Source: Pelargonium nanum | Taxonomy: Eukaryota > Streptophyta > Magnoliopsida > Geraniales > Geraniaceae | Direction: 5' to 3' | DNA: 43,302 nt | NCBI GenBank assembly: GCA_036897485.1 | Contig: JAYMTF010000241.1 | Span: forward strand, 1-43,302 | In this document: positions 11,091 through 20,794 of the stretch, one piece after another | Layout of the letters: every line of letters starts with the position of its first letter | Position numbering within the stretch: the first letter of the stretch is position 1 | Made by a program: the position numbers and the translations under genes | The notes under the pieces: model-generated | What the model was told of the DNA's origin: nothing | The model's database searches: none | What the model saw: only the letters and a program-made list of their open reading frames with translations

Positions 11091-12107
11091 GGGTTATTTA
11101 GTTTTGTCTCACCTGGACTCAAAAATGTGGATCAGGCCATCAAATTTTCATTTTTTTTAATTTACCCCTCGCAACCTGCTACTGCAGGTTTAAGAATGCC
11201 ACGTCACTGATTAACGCCACGCTAGCTGCCACGTACTTGGATGGGCGCCACATCACCGAAATGTTGTGTTTTGGCCACTATTAAATCCAGATCCGTTTTT
11301 TCCCTCCCACCTTAGTCGCTCCTTTCTTCTTCACTTGTTTTCCCCTACTACTGCCACCACCACCACCTAATTGTAGCTTTCTTTTACCCACTTTTTATGT
11401 TACCTATTGGCACCATCATCATCAAAAACAAACTATTTTGTTGTTCTCACTTTTCATTATAAATAAAAAGATTTTGAAATGTATATATGCAGTACTTTAT
11501 CTCTGATGGTTCTTTTGTGAAGTGTTACATTGCAAAGTTTAAGCAAAAGCATCGAGCTCGGTATATATTGGAATACATGTTTTGTTGCAATTTTGATTGA
11601 GGACACCATGTCCACATTGTGAAGAAAGTTGACTGAACGGTACCTTAACAATGAATATGTACAGGATGCGCTACCGTGAATCTGAGTTATTACTCTGAAT
11701 AAACTTCTAACATGCGACTCCTTGCTCCAATTTTTCTCCATGGATATCAGGTTGCTACAGTCTGGATTCGATTTTCTTCTACTACAAACCCTAACTTCGA
11801 AATTGTGGAAAAATAAGTGAAGAAGAAAGGTGCGACGAAGGTGGGAGACAGAAAACGGATCTGGATTAATAGTGGCCAAAATGCAGCGTTTTGTTGACGT
11901 GGCGTTCTGGGATGATGTGGCGCCCATCCGAGTACGTGGCAGCTAGCATGGCGTTAATCGGTGACGTGGCAACCTTAAACCTGCAGTAGCAAGTTGCAAG
12001 GGGTAAATTAAAAAAAATGAAAGTTTAATGGCCTAATCCACACTTTTGAGTTCAGGGGCTAAATCCAAAAATTTTGCCAATCTAGGGGAGACAAAATCAA
12101 ATAACCC
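11091..12107. mobile_element. Mutator-like element with long TIRs (non-autonomous MULE)
   Basis: This 1,017-bp element begins GGGTTATTTAGTTTTGTCTC and ends with the reverse complement of GGGTTATTTGATTTTGTCTC. The terminal inverted repeats extend about 255 bp on the left (to about 11345) and 293 bp on the right (from about 11815). They are clearly similar throughout; the left arm lacks about 30 bp near its outer end. The arms are rich in CCACGT/CCACGTCA words, as in many plant MULE ends. The 470-bp core has no transposase. Its longest open frame is on the minus strand and matches no protein I know. It could contain captured host DNA (a Pack-MULE), but nothing shows it. Long TIRs plus a 9-bp duplication make the superfamily call firm. 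Confidence 0.82.
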
Positions 12108-12116
12108 AAAATATTA

Positions 12117-13582
12117 TTTAGAGGGGCTTACCCATCATGTTTAGAGGTGCTAAGAAAAGGTTGTTGATAGAGCTTGTATCCTACCTCATTGATGAGAGAT
12201 TACTATAAAAAAGTTTTTTTAGATGGGTTTTATTGTTTATGTGTATATTTTTCTGTTTGTCATAAGTAAATTAAAAAAATGACAAGTTGTGTGTATGATT
12301 CTCAACATTTGGGATCATCATGAGTCATATGATTTGACATAGTCAAACGATATTCGTAATTTGATTACTTATAACGACTGATGTTTTGTATGCCACGAAT
12401 GATGAGTTATCAATATAATAATTTTTTTCTCTCCTAATAAGCAAGTGAGTTATCAATATAATAGTCATGGCCGCTTTGCCGGTCCGGCGACCAAAACCAC
12501 CTGGGAACTTTCAGGCTGGGCGTCTCCTCAATCCCCAACTTTTAGTTTTTCAAGTCATCTTAATTATGTATCTCTTTATTTTGATTGAAGTTATTTATTT
12601 ATGGGATAATTGCATATGCCCTCTATGAAGTTATCACTTAAAACAACCGTATACTCTGAACTTTATTAACAAGAATTAGACCCCTATTATGTTTCTCTCA
12701 CCCATTACGTTAGTGACACCGTTAGTTGATCATCAAAAAGACCATTATACCCTTTCTCTTTAAACCCTAAAATTATTGCTCCTTTCATGTACTTTGTTTT
12801 TCCTTTAGAATAATTTAATAAAGTACTTGTCTATAAAAAAGAAAAAAATATATCTTTAGTCATGTTCTGTAGAGGTGTATCCATATAAGTGATTGGATTA
12901 AGAAACTATGTAGACCAGACCACACGTGCATTACGGTCCAAAATTAATTTGTTTTCTATTATCTAGATATCAAATAATAAAAGACAACACAAAACATGAG
13001 TCATTCACGGAAGAATGACTTGAAACACAAGCTTCACAATTTAAAGACACTAATGCATTGGTATAAGCCACTCAACTCTACCAACTTTGTGAAAGTGTAT
13101 AGGATCAAACTCAAAAAATTCATGTATAAAAAACTTCCTACGCTTAATTGAAATGTCTTACAATGGTTTTAGAAAAAAGAACAGATCAAATTGGAACTTA
13201 AAAAGTGCAAGAAATGCAAAAGCAAAACAACATTAGCCAGGTAAACAATAGTGAAAATTAATTGTTGACGAATGTTTTTTGAAACCCTTATTCAAAGCTA
13301 ACACAATCTAATTGGGTTAGTTTGGCTAAAAGTAGTTTGAGTCTTGATAGATTGGACATTTTCATTCACAACTCTAGCCGGTTATAATGTGTCATCAAAC
13401 GCAGCCAAACCTTATAACACAACCCAAGAACAGTGCATTATTTTACGACTCAAATTAGCTTCAGTAATTCACTTCAAATACACTCCAAAAAATTCATTGT
13501 ACAGCCTATGTAGCATCTTCTACTTTGTTAAGATTCTTATAGGTAAACTGCAACAATGAAATCAATCCAGCCATACATACAT
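12117..13582. other. Gene-free tract with transposon ends, 3' flank of SHM3
   Basis: At 12613-12770 there is a GGGATAATTGCATATGCCC start and an ACCGTTAGTTGATCATC block. These resemble another common plant MULE/MITE terminal repeat; its partner end was not found. At 12780-12848 a LINE-like tail (TAATAAAGTACTTGTCTATAAAAAAG) resembles the LINE end at 30870-30892. The last few hundred bases include the serine hydroxymethyltransferase 3'UTR. No gene seen. Confidence 0.45.
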
Positions 13583-16500
13583 TTATACTCCTGGCATTGG
13601 GAATTGGGTTGTAAGAGCTTCAACTCTCCCCCGCAACTCTGTCACCTTATTTGTCAAAGCAAAATCAGGCGACACTACATACTTCAAGAATTCTTGGAGC
13701 TTTGATCCCGAAACCAATTCTTTAGCTTCCCGGGTTATCTGTACACCCTCGTGAATAAACTCTGCTGTTGCTATGAATTCTCTCTCCGTAAATCCCCTGG
13801 TTGTCATGGCTGGTGATCCGATACGAATGCCACCGGGCATGAGAGCACTCTTGTCGCCTACGTAATTCAAATTAGTACACATAAGTATCACAATGGAGGG
13901 ATGGGGTAAGATCAAGGAAAAAGCATCAAGATGAAGTTGCCAACAACACTCACCAGGCACTGAATTCTTATTGAGGGTGATGGAAGCCATATCAAGAATT
14001 TTTTCAACACGAGCCCCATCAATACCCTGTAAGTGGAAGATACGTCGATTATCATTAACATAAAGTTGGTACACACCCAAATTGCTTAATGGCTTTGGAC
14101 AGAATAGAATGGTGCACTCGTGCAAGCCAACCTCAGAGACTAGTTTAAGTGGTAATAAAAAAAATTACAGAACAAGTAACAACTAACAACTAAGGGTATA
14201 TAGGTATTAGGTATTCAGGATATGAGAGAAGAGTCTCAATCCTTTATCTTGAGACAAGTTTTGTTACGGGTGTAATTCGCTCTCAAAATAATATTATACA
14301 TTTCTATAATCATATGTTGTTTATGATTTAGAACAAAACCTCACCAGCAACATCCACATACACATCCAGAAATCTGCATTTATGTTCATTGTATAAATGT
14401 TAAGAGGTCAATACTTACTAATGGCCTCAGATCGACAAGAACCAAGTGGTTGTCACTCCCACCAGAAACCAGTTTATATCCTAATTCAACCAATCGGCTG
14501 GCAAGAGCTCTACAATTAGATACCACCTACAAAACAGAGTATAAGCCTAAATTAGTTTTTTTTTTTGGACAAAAAATGGACAAGCTTCATTGGAAACGAA
14601 GCGCTTTACCCTGCTCTGGTATGCCTTGAACTCCGGGAACTGGGAATGTTTTAAAGAAACTGCAAGTCCTCCAATTGTGTGGTTATGGGGACCACCCTGC
14701 ATAGACAACCATGCGCAAACTCATACTAGAAGAAATTTAAAGCTAAAGATGCTAACAATAGGACTATAAAAGGGCAAAAATTAAGAAAACATAAATCTGA
14801 TTCATGTGTGTGATGACAGCATAAAAGAGACAAGTCTAACTAACCTGAAGACCAGGAAATACAGCATTGTTAATGGCAGATTCTAGATCAACTCCAAGAA
14901 CAGGATCCTTTCTGAAGAAAATCATGCCACCTCTTGGACCTCTCAATGACTGAAATATGAAGTCCAAATGATAAGATTCTGCTCTAGCAGAATAGCAGGT
15001 GCGTATTCAACAGATATTTTCAAAAGGGTGGGTAAGTAAATAATGTCCAGCATTATACAATATGTATACATTTAATCCATACCTTGTGTGTTGTTGTTGT
15101 GACAATGTCACAGTACTCAAAGGGGTCAGCAACCACAGAAGCAGCAACAAGCCCACTTATATGAGCCATGTCCATCATGAGAAAAGCACCGACAGAATCT
15201 GCAATCTAACAAGTGGATGAAGTGTAGTTAGGTAGAGAACCCAATATGTTGAGACTTGATATCGATAGAAATATATAACCAGTGAACACAAATATTTGTA
15301 TTGCCCTAGACACAACCATGGCATGGATGATCATTACCTTCCTCATACGGGGATAGTCAAAATCTCGAGGATAGGCACTAGCACCAGCAATGATGAGCTT
15401 TGGTCGGAAAAGAGTAGCGGTCTTCTCGAGCATGTCATAATCAACAATCCCTGTTTGAAATTTCAAACAAAATGAATCAAAAACCAAAACCCAACTGATC
15501 AATAATTCAGCTATCAGGAAATACAACACAAATGCAGTACCTGTAGATTCATCAAGTCTGTACGGCATAGATTCAAAATAAATTGAGGTGCCCGAAACCC
15601 GCCGTTTAGGAGTCATAAAACCATGAGACAGATGCCCTCCATGAGGTAAGTCCAAGCCCTAAGTCCATTACATGTACAGATGGACAAATTTAGTCATAAC
15701 AATAACATTACTTTTTGAACTACACAAGGAAAAAAAATTGAATGATACAGCAGAATAACAACTCACCATTATTCGGTCATGTGGATTGAGAATTGCAGTG
15801 TAAACCTCAAAATTGGCGGACATTAACACCCCACTTCTTGCTATCCAGGTGAAATGCTGCCAAGGCCCTTGCCTGACATAGTGTTTCAAGCTCGTCAATG
15901 TGTTCATTTCCACCATAGTACCTGAGATGTACTATAATGTTACCAGCTACATACACTATTCAAAATTTAGAAGCAGTTTCTACTTTTCTTAAACGAATAA
16001 ACTTACCTTTTGCCAGGTAATCCTTCAGAATACTTGTTTGTGAGGCATGAACCAACAGCCTCCATAACTGCTCGAGATGTGAAGTTTTCAGAGGCAATTA
16101 GCTCAAGGCTTCTGAATTGCCGGTCCTTCTCACTGTCAATAATTTTGCGCACTTCAGGATCAGCTTCACTCAAGCCATAGTCTACAAAGCTGCTTCCCTT
16201 ACCTACATATCATAGCATAAAATCCATGTATATAGAGTTAGCTTGATGCCACTTATCATTGACAGCCATGCCTATTTTACAAAAATTAAATGTCAACTGT
16301 AAATATGATATGCTTATACGCTGACTCAATGCTTTGGATATGTGACAACAAGTGAGGGTAAGAGTAGGGTCTTTGACCTAAAGCCTTTATAGATGAATAC
16401 AATTATATTAATTATCAAAACCAAAGCGTAACACTAATGACTGTGTCTCTTAGAAAGTGAGATGTCATCTTAAACACCATGTAATGCAAATAGTAAGCAA

Positions 16501-17146
16501 ACACAAACTAACATAGATTCTGGACATATCACACTAACTATCATACCTGCTCCTGATTATTTTGTAATACTCTAGATGTAATTGCTTGTCCCGAATTCCT
16601 TAAAACTAGAGTTCAAGAAGCAGATAGATGGACTCATGACCATCCACTTAGCAGTTACAATTACATCTAGACATTATTGGAGAACAATTTCAGTTGAAAT
16701 GTAATTGTAGCAAAATTTTAAGCCAGATCCTTTCTTGATTCTCTCAATGAATATAGAATACCAAACACAACCATAACAAACAGAAATGCAGGGAAATAAA
16801 GTCAATATCGAGTAGCATCACACAGATTTAAGAGCTTCTCCAGTTTTGAGTAGTCAGTTTTCATCGTTCAGAAATAAGGGAAAATAAAATGAGAGTACAA
16901 TGCAACCAGTTCAACCATAAGATAGCTACCTCCAACTTCAGGAACAGGATCAGATACAGATGAAGATGGCCTCCCGGTAACCAAGCTTGCTCTAATGCAA
17001 TAAGACCGACAGGGCTTAGCCGAACTAAGACTAATTTGATGTGGGAATCCAGTAACACCAAACCCTTTTGGACGAGAAATTGAACCCTTTGTCCACAAAG
17101 GCTGTTGCAGAGAACCAATTGCAGCAGTTCCACTAAGAGCCTGCAT
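13583..17146 (-). CDS. SHM3: Plastid serine hydroxymethyltransferase (SHM3-like), with 20-bp frameshift deletion
   Basis: SHMT is a PLP enzyme that interconverts serine plus tetrahydrofolate with glycine plus methylene-THF. Eleven exons in transcript order: 16930-17146, 16007-16202, 15767-15921, 15541-15658, 15338-15450, 15083-15205, 14845-14949, 14610-14696, 14419-14526, 13954-14026, 13583-13857. Residues 1 to about 70 are a Ser-rich plastid transit peptide ([16 protein letters not shown]), as in Arabidopsis SHM3. The PLP-lysine motif TTTTHK ends exon 6. The family sequence and exon phases predict 175 bp for exon 3, but only 155 are present. Twenty bases are missing near 15818-15821, where NV-QPLSGSP-ANF is expected. 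The frame then hits TGA at 15807-15809. All other exons and splice sites are intact and total 529 residues if the gap is counted. It is either a recent null allele or pseudogene, or a sequence error. Confidence 0.9.
15807..15824 (-). other. Deletion junction and premature stop in SHM3 exon 3
   Basis: The coding strand reads TGGGGTGTTAAT (WGVN), then GTCC, then GCCAATTTT (ANF) out of frame. Between AAT and GCC the family needs 24 bases for V-QPLSGSP; four are present. The resulting frame reads N-V-R-Q-F-stop, with TGA at 15809-15807. The lost residues include the Ser-Gly-Ser loop that binds the PLP phosphate in SHMTs. Confidence 0.85.
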
Positions 17147-17149
17147 CTT

Positions 17150-17580
17150 GATGTCTAACACAACTATGCCTCAACAATCTCCTACACAATCCAACATTCC
17201 AAAAGCACAATACATATTAATATGCAATCCTTGATAGACACAGCAGATTTCCAGCAGCTGTTCTTCATCATAAATACACTTTTTTTCAGTAAAATTCAGC
17301 GGAAATTGAATATAATTCATAGAAAAACGAAGTATACTATATTCTATAGTTTCCGTGATGCTTTTTAGTACATGTTGAAGCATAAATTTTTGGCGACTTT
17401 ACTATTTTCTCGGCAGCCAAACAGAGGAATAGAGAAAATTGTAAAAAAAAAAAAAAGGGATAACGATTCAGAGGATATGGTGAAGTAACATACCAAGCAA
17501 GAAACGGAACGAGAGAGACAGAGATAGCGGAAAAGATGGTGATGCAGAGGAAAGATTGTGGTGTTTTTAATGGCTCCAGA
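17150..17580 (-). promoter_or_regulatory. SHM3 leader, probable 5'UTR intron and promoter
   Basis: Reading leftward there is a CT/GA-rich leader (about 17500-17560) and a donor TTG|GTATGT at about 17496. An acceptor GTGTAG|GAG near 17180 lies about 35 bases before the start codon. This suggests a leader intron of about 315 bp. Splice sites only; the transcription start is not determined. Confidence 0.4.
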
Positions 17581-17589
17581 CAATTTTAC

Positions 17590-19400
17590 TTGAGCGCTAA
17601 AACCCTAGTACGCTATGTTGATGAGTGAGCCGCTTTTTTATTTATTTATTATTATTTATTTATAAAATAAGAACCAATTTGAGACAGTGACACTGACAGG
17701 TGGCTACAGCACAGATAACGTAGATTTTGGTGTCAGAGGATGGACATGTCAGCAAGAATCTGGTTTTTAATGGGTTCTGACCCGGCCCTTATAATAAGTA
17801 GGGATGGCAATCCAGCCCGAACCCGACGGGGATTTTTTCGGGGCATGGGGTGGGTTATGGGGCACGGGGAACCCCCGTCCCCGAACGGAAAATAAAAAGA
17901 TCCACGTCGTTATAATAAATTCGAGAGAAATGTTACAAAATATACTATTATGAATATGATAATGTTTATGAAAACGGTGATTTATTGTGTATTTTGTTTT
18001 AAATGATTTTTTTAGTTATTATTCATGCTATATAAAAAAATTATAAGTCGGGATGTCCAATGGTGTTGTGCCACGTGACACCTAAATGCCACGTATGTCT
18101 CTTTTCTGGAAGCCAAATGTGTCAACCACACGACAAGGCATTCAGATTCACATGAAAGATCGAGCTCGTGAACACCCTTTCCAGCTCCGTTGGCGTGAAA
18201 GGGTGAGGAAGAAGAGAAACTCTCATTTCGGTCACTAAATGTGCCCAACATTCGATTGGGTCATCAAAGAGACCTAACACTCTCTTCTGTAAACAAAGAT
18301 GCACAAACTCTACTTTGTGTCTCCAAGGGTGAGTAGCTCTATCATAGATCACCCAAAAATGTCATCTCAAACTTTAACTTCTGAATACCTCTAACGCTTC
18401 TCCGAGTCACCCAAGTTTGGAGTACAATCTCATTATCACCCCAAGTGAATCGCTAATCGAAGAAGCTCAACATATCGCAAAGAAGTCTAGGGATCATTTA
18501 AAGGTCGCGACATTGTGATGAAGACAATGTTTAAGACCAGGGTCGCGACATTGAGCACCAGTGTCTAAACATTGGGATGATAACCATGTTTAAGGCAAGA
18601 ACTTGTGGTGATCATGTTTAAAAAAGAGTCACGACAAAGGGGTGTGGGCCAAGATTGGTAATTTGAGACCCCCGTCAATCGTTCGACCACCGTGTTCATA
18701 GCCCAACCTCCGTTGAACAAGAGAACTTAACTTCCACCTTGCACTTTAAAGCTCTTTGAGGAGAACTTGACTCTGGTTCGAAGAGCCCGGTTATGTAGTA
18801 CTCAATTGCGGAGATTCCCTCTCAACTCTTCAACACTTAGCTCCCCTCAAGAAGCTCAAATAATCTCACAATAAGTCTTCACAAGAAACCTCAAAACATT
18901 CCTCGAATCTCTTGTCTAAGTACATGATCCAAATGTGAAGTTCGAATCAGGAATCTTACATCTTGACGATAGTTTATTATCACTCACAACTTGAACCTTT
19001 GACGCATTTCAGATGTGGAGTTCGATTCAATGTCCTTAATTAAAGCGTCTCAGATTTATGAGATAACTCACAACACAGACCTTCGACACCCTTCGGGTAT
19101 GAGTTGGACTCGGAGGAGAAGCATACCGAGTACGAGATTTTGATGGTTACTATAACTTGATGTTACAAAGGTATTGAAAAAATAGTTAACTCTATTTTAT
19201 CAATGGATTTTACATTAAATCGCCACATGAAGTCGTCTTTTTACCGGGATACAAGACTTTAATAAATGTCGCTTTTCGAGGTGGGGGGGCTTGGTGTCCA
19301 CTCTATCCTTGCCTTGGCTCATGGTAGGGTTTTGTCTTGCCTACCACCCCATCTAATTCTTGAAGCATACATATTGAACTCTAAGAAAACAATTTGACAA
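17590..19400. other. Repeat-derived intergenic tract
   Basis: A GC-rich fragment at 17797-17885 (TAGGGATGGCAATCCAGCCC, then runs of CGGGG/CCCCG) resembles the end of a hAT-type MITE, but no matching right end was found. From 18500 there are imperfect direct repeats starting GGTCGCGACATTG (18503 and 18541, 38 bp apart) among degenerate ATGTTTAAG words. Around 18940-19130 looser repeats of TTCGA..GAGTT..GACTC type occur. These look like decayed LTR retrotransposon sequence. No functional gene was recognised. Confidence 0.4.
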
Positions 19401-19403
19401 AAA
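19399..19403 (-). terminator. Pol III T-run terminator
   Basis: Five T on the minus strand follow the snoRNA-like stem (CTCTCTCTTTTTG). There is no such run directly after the tRNA, so Pol III should read through the tRNA into the snoRNA-like segment. Confidence 0.6.
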
Positions 19404-19407
19404 GAGA

Positions 19408-19494
19408 GAGCTCTGATGTGCGGTTTTCGTCCGAAGATCAGACAGAATTGATGGACCCAACCATCAGTTATTGCACAGATAATCATCATAGCTC
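19408..19494 (-). ncRNA. Probable box C/D snoRNA, cotranscribed with tRNA-Gly
   Basis: It starts six bases after the tRNA end on the same strand. GAGC (19494-19491) pairs with GCTC (19411-19408) to make the terminal stem. Just inside is a perfect box C, ATGATGA (19489-19483), and at the other end CAGA (19414... to 19411 region), a one-base variant of box D CTGA. An internal CTGA (19467-19464) can serve as box D'. TTTTT at 19403-19399 would end Pol III transcription. Plants have dicistronic tRNA-Gly-snoRNA genes (Arabidopsis snoR43 family) processed by RNase Z, and this arrangement matches. The variant box D and the lack of a verified rRNA target are the weak points. Confidence 0.55.
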
Positions 19495-19499
19495 GTGAG

Positions 19500-19570
19500 T
19501 GCACCAGCCGGGAATCGAACCCGGGTCTGTACCGTGGCAGGGTACTATTCTACCACTAGACCACTGGTGC
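19500..19570 (-). tRNA. tRNA-Gly (anticodon GCC)
   Basis: A 71-nt cloverleaf on the minus strand. The acceptor arm GCACCAG pairs with CTGGTGC, with A as discriminator base. The D arm carries the A box (TGGTCTAGTGGTA). The anticodon loop is CTGCCAC, with GCC at 19538-19536. The T arm has the B box GGTTCGATTCC. No intron. Upstream, CAAAACAAAAG matches the CAA motif at plant tRNA transcription starts. All positions needed for function are present. It appears to be the first cistron of a tRNA-snoRNA unit. Confidence 0.96.
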
Positions 19571-20794
19571 TTTTGTTTTGAAGATATTTTCTTTCCATTA
19601 CTAACAAGTTTTGACAACTGGATCTCAAGTCCAACAAGTAAAATTGTCTTCAATTTTCTTGTCTGGCCCAACTGTTGGTTTTTATTTATTTAAATTATTG
19701 TTCAAAATGAGTGTCATATTTTATTTTTAACTAAATTAATTGTACATTAATTACCAATAACATGCTTATAACAAGTTAGTTAGTATCTCTTAACATATGA
19801 TCATGAGAATACAAGAGTAAATATATCACACTAACTAATTTTTCTTAAAATAAAAATAAGAAAACTCATTTTGAGACAGATAGAATACTTTATATGTATG
19901 TTGACCTTTTAGAGCATACGAGTGTTAGAGATAAAAGTGAGGTTGACCTTATAGAATATACAAGCATTATGGATAAAAATGAGATCAATTGATATCTCAT
20001 CTATGCCTAATTGCCTACCAAAAATAAATGGATCTGATAACTAGAACAATTTACTTTATAGAGTAGAAACTTATATATTTAAACATGAGTGATCATATGT
20101 AATGTAGGTTAATCTAATAACTATAACGATACACTTTATAGAGTAAAAATATATATTTACATGTGAGGTCGACCCATATATAGTTTGGGTCATTCGTACT
20201 ATGTCATTTTCTTATTTATTTAATTTTAACAATACAAGAGTTTCGATTGAAGTAATTTTAGTAATAGATCTGAGAAAAGGTATAGATGGCACAACCTCCT
20301 ACTGTCCTACATGAACTATGTAAATGAAAGATTTATTCAAAACATGATAATTGATACCTGAAACTTTTTTTTTTTTTAGCGCAGTTGTTACTTGAAACCT
20401 AAAATGTCATATTTGAATTAAAAGCTACACAGTCCGACAGTCGTTTTTATAAAAAATTGTGAACCTTTACCAAAGAGAATGTCAAGAAATTTCGAACTTC
20501 AAGTTGCCGCTATCATATGGCACCACCCAATTCAAATTGAAAAACAGAGAGAACTACAATAACTTCTAAAATCAAAGTTGATGACTCCATTGGCTTTAGG
20601 TTCTTCCTAGCAAAAGACGAATAAATGTATAATTGGGCAACAGCTACAAGAGATGACACCCAAGGTCGCCCATGCAGACTTTTGACATCTGCATCTCAAA
20701 CCGTCGGTAAAAATACTAAAAAGGTCATCTTCTTCCGGAAAATAAGGAGCAATCTATTCCTTCACAATTAGGTTCCACGGGAAGCATACATTTT
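19571..20794. other. AT-rich gap between tRNA-Gly and PITHD1
   Basis: This includes two adjacent copies of a 42-bp unit (19900-19941 and 19942-19983, GTTGACCTT..AGA..GATAAAA.TGAG). It also has two looser copies of a TAACTA.AAC..CTTTATAGAGTA unit (about 20038-20090 and 20114-20167). The right end holds the PITHD1 3'UTR. No gene seen. Confidence 0.45.
19900..19983. repeat. 42-bp tandem duplication
   Basis: Two head-to-tail copies, each starting GTTGACCTT and ending GATAAAA(G/A)TGAG, differ at about a quarter of positions. Simple old local duplication in AT-rich DNA. Confidence 0.6.

Noticed and set aside
11457..11927. 156-codon minus-strand frame in the MULE as a captured gene or transposase
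   Set aside because: No recognisable domain, and part of it is the inverted arm. Kept only as an open question under the element.
12613..12850. Second complete MULE
   Set aside because: Only one terminal-repeat-like end is visible; no inverted partner was found in the next kilobase.
16861..17133. Overlapping alternative frame in SHM3 exon 1
   Set aside because: The other frame gives a transit peptide matching SHM3 and the correct phase into exon 2.
17797..17885. Complete hAT element
   Set aside because: The left-end-like TAGGGATGGCAAT has no matching right end or target duplication nearby.
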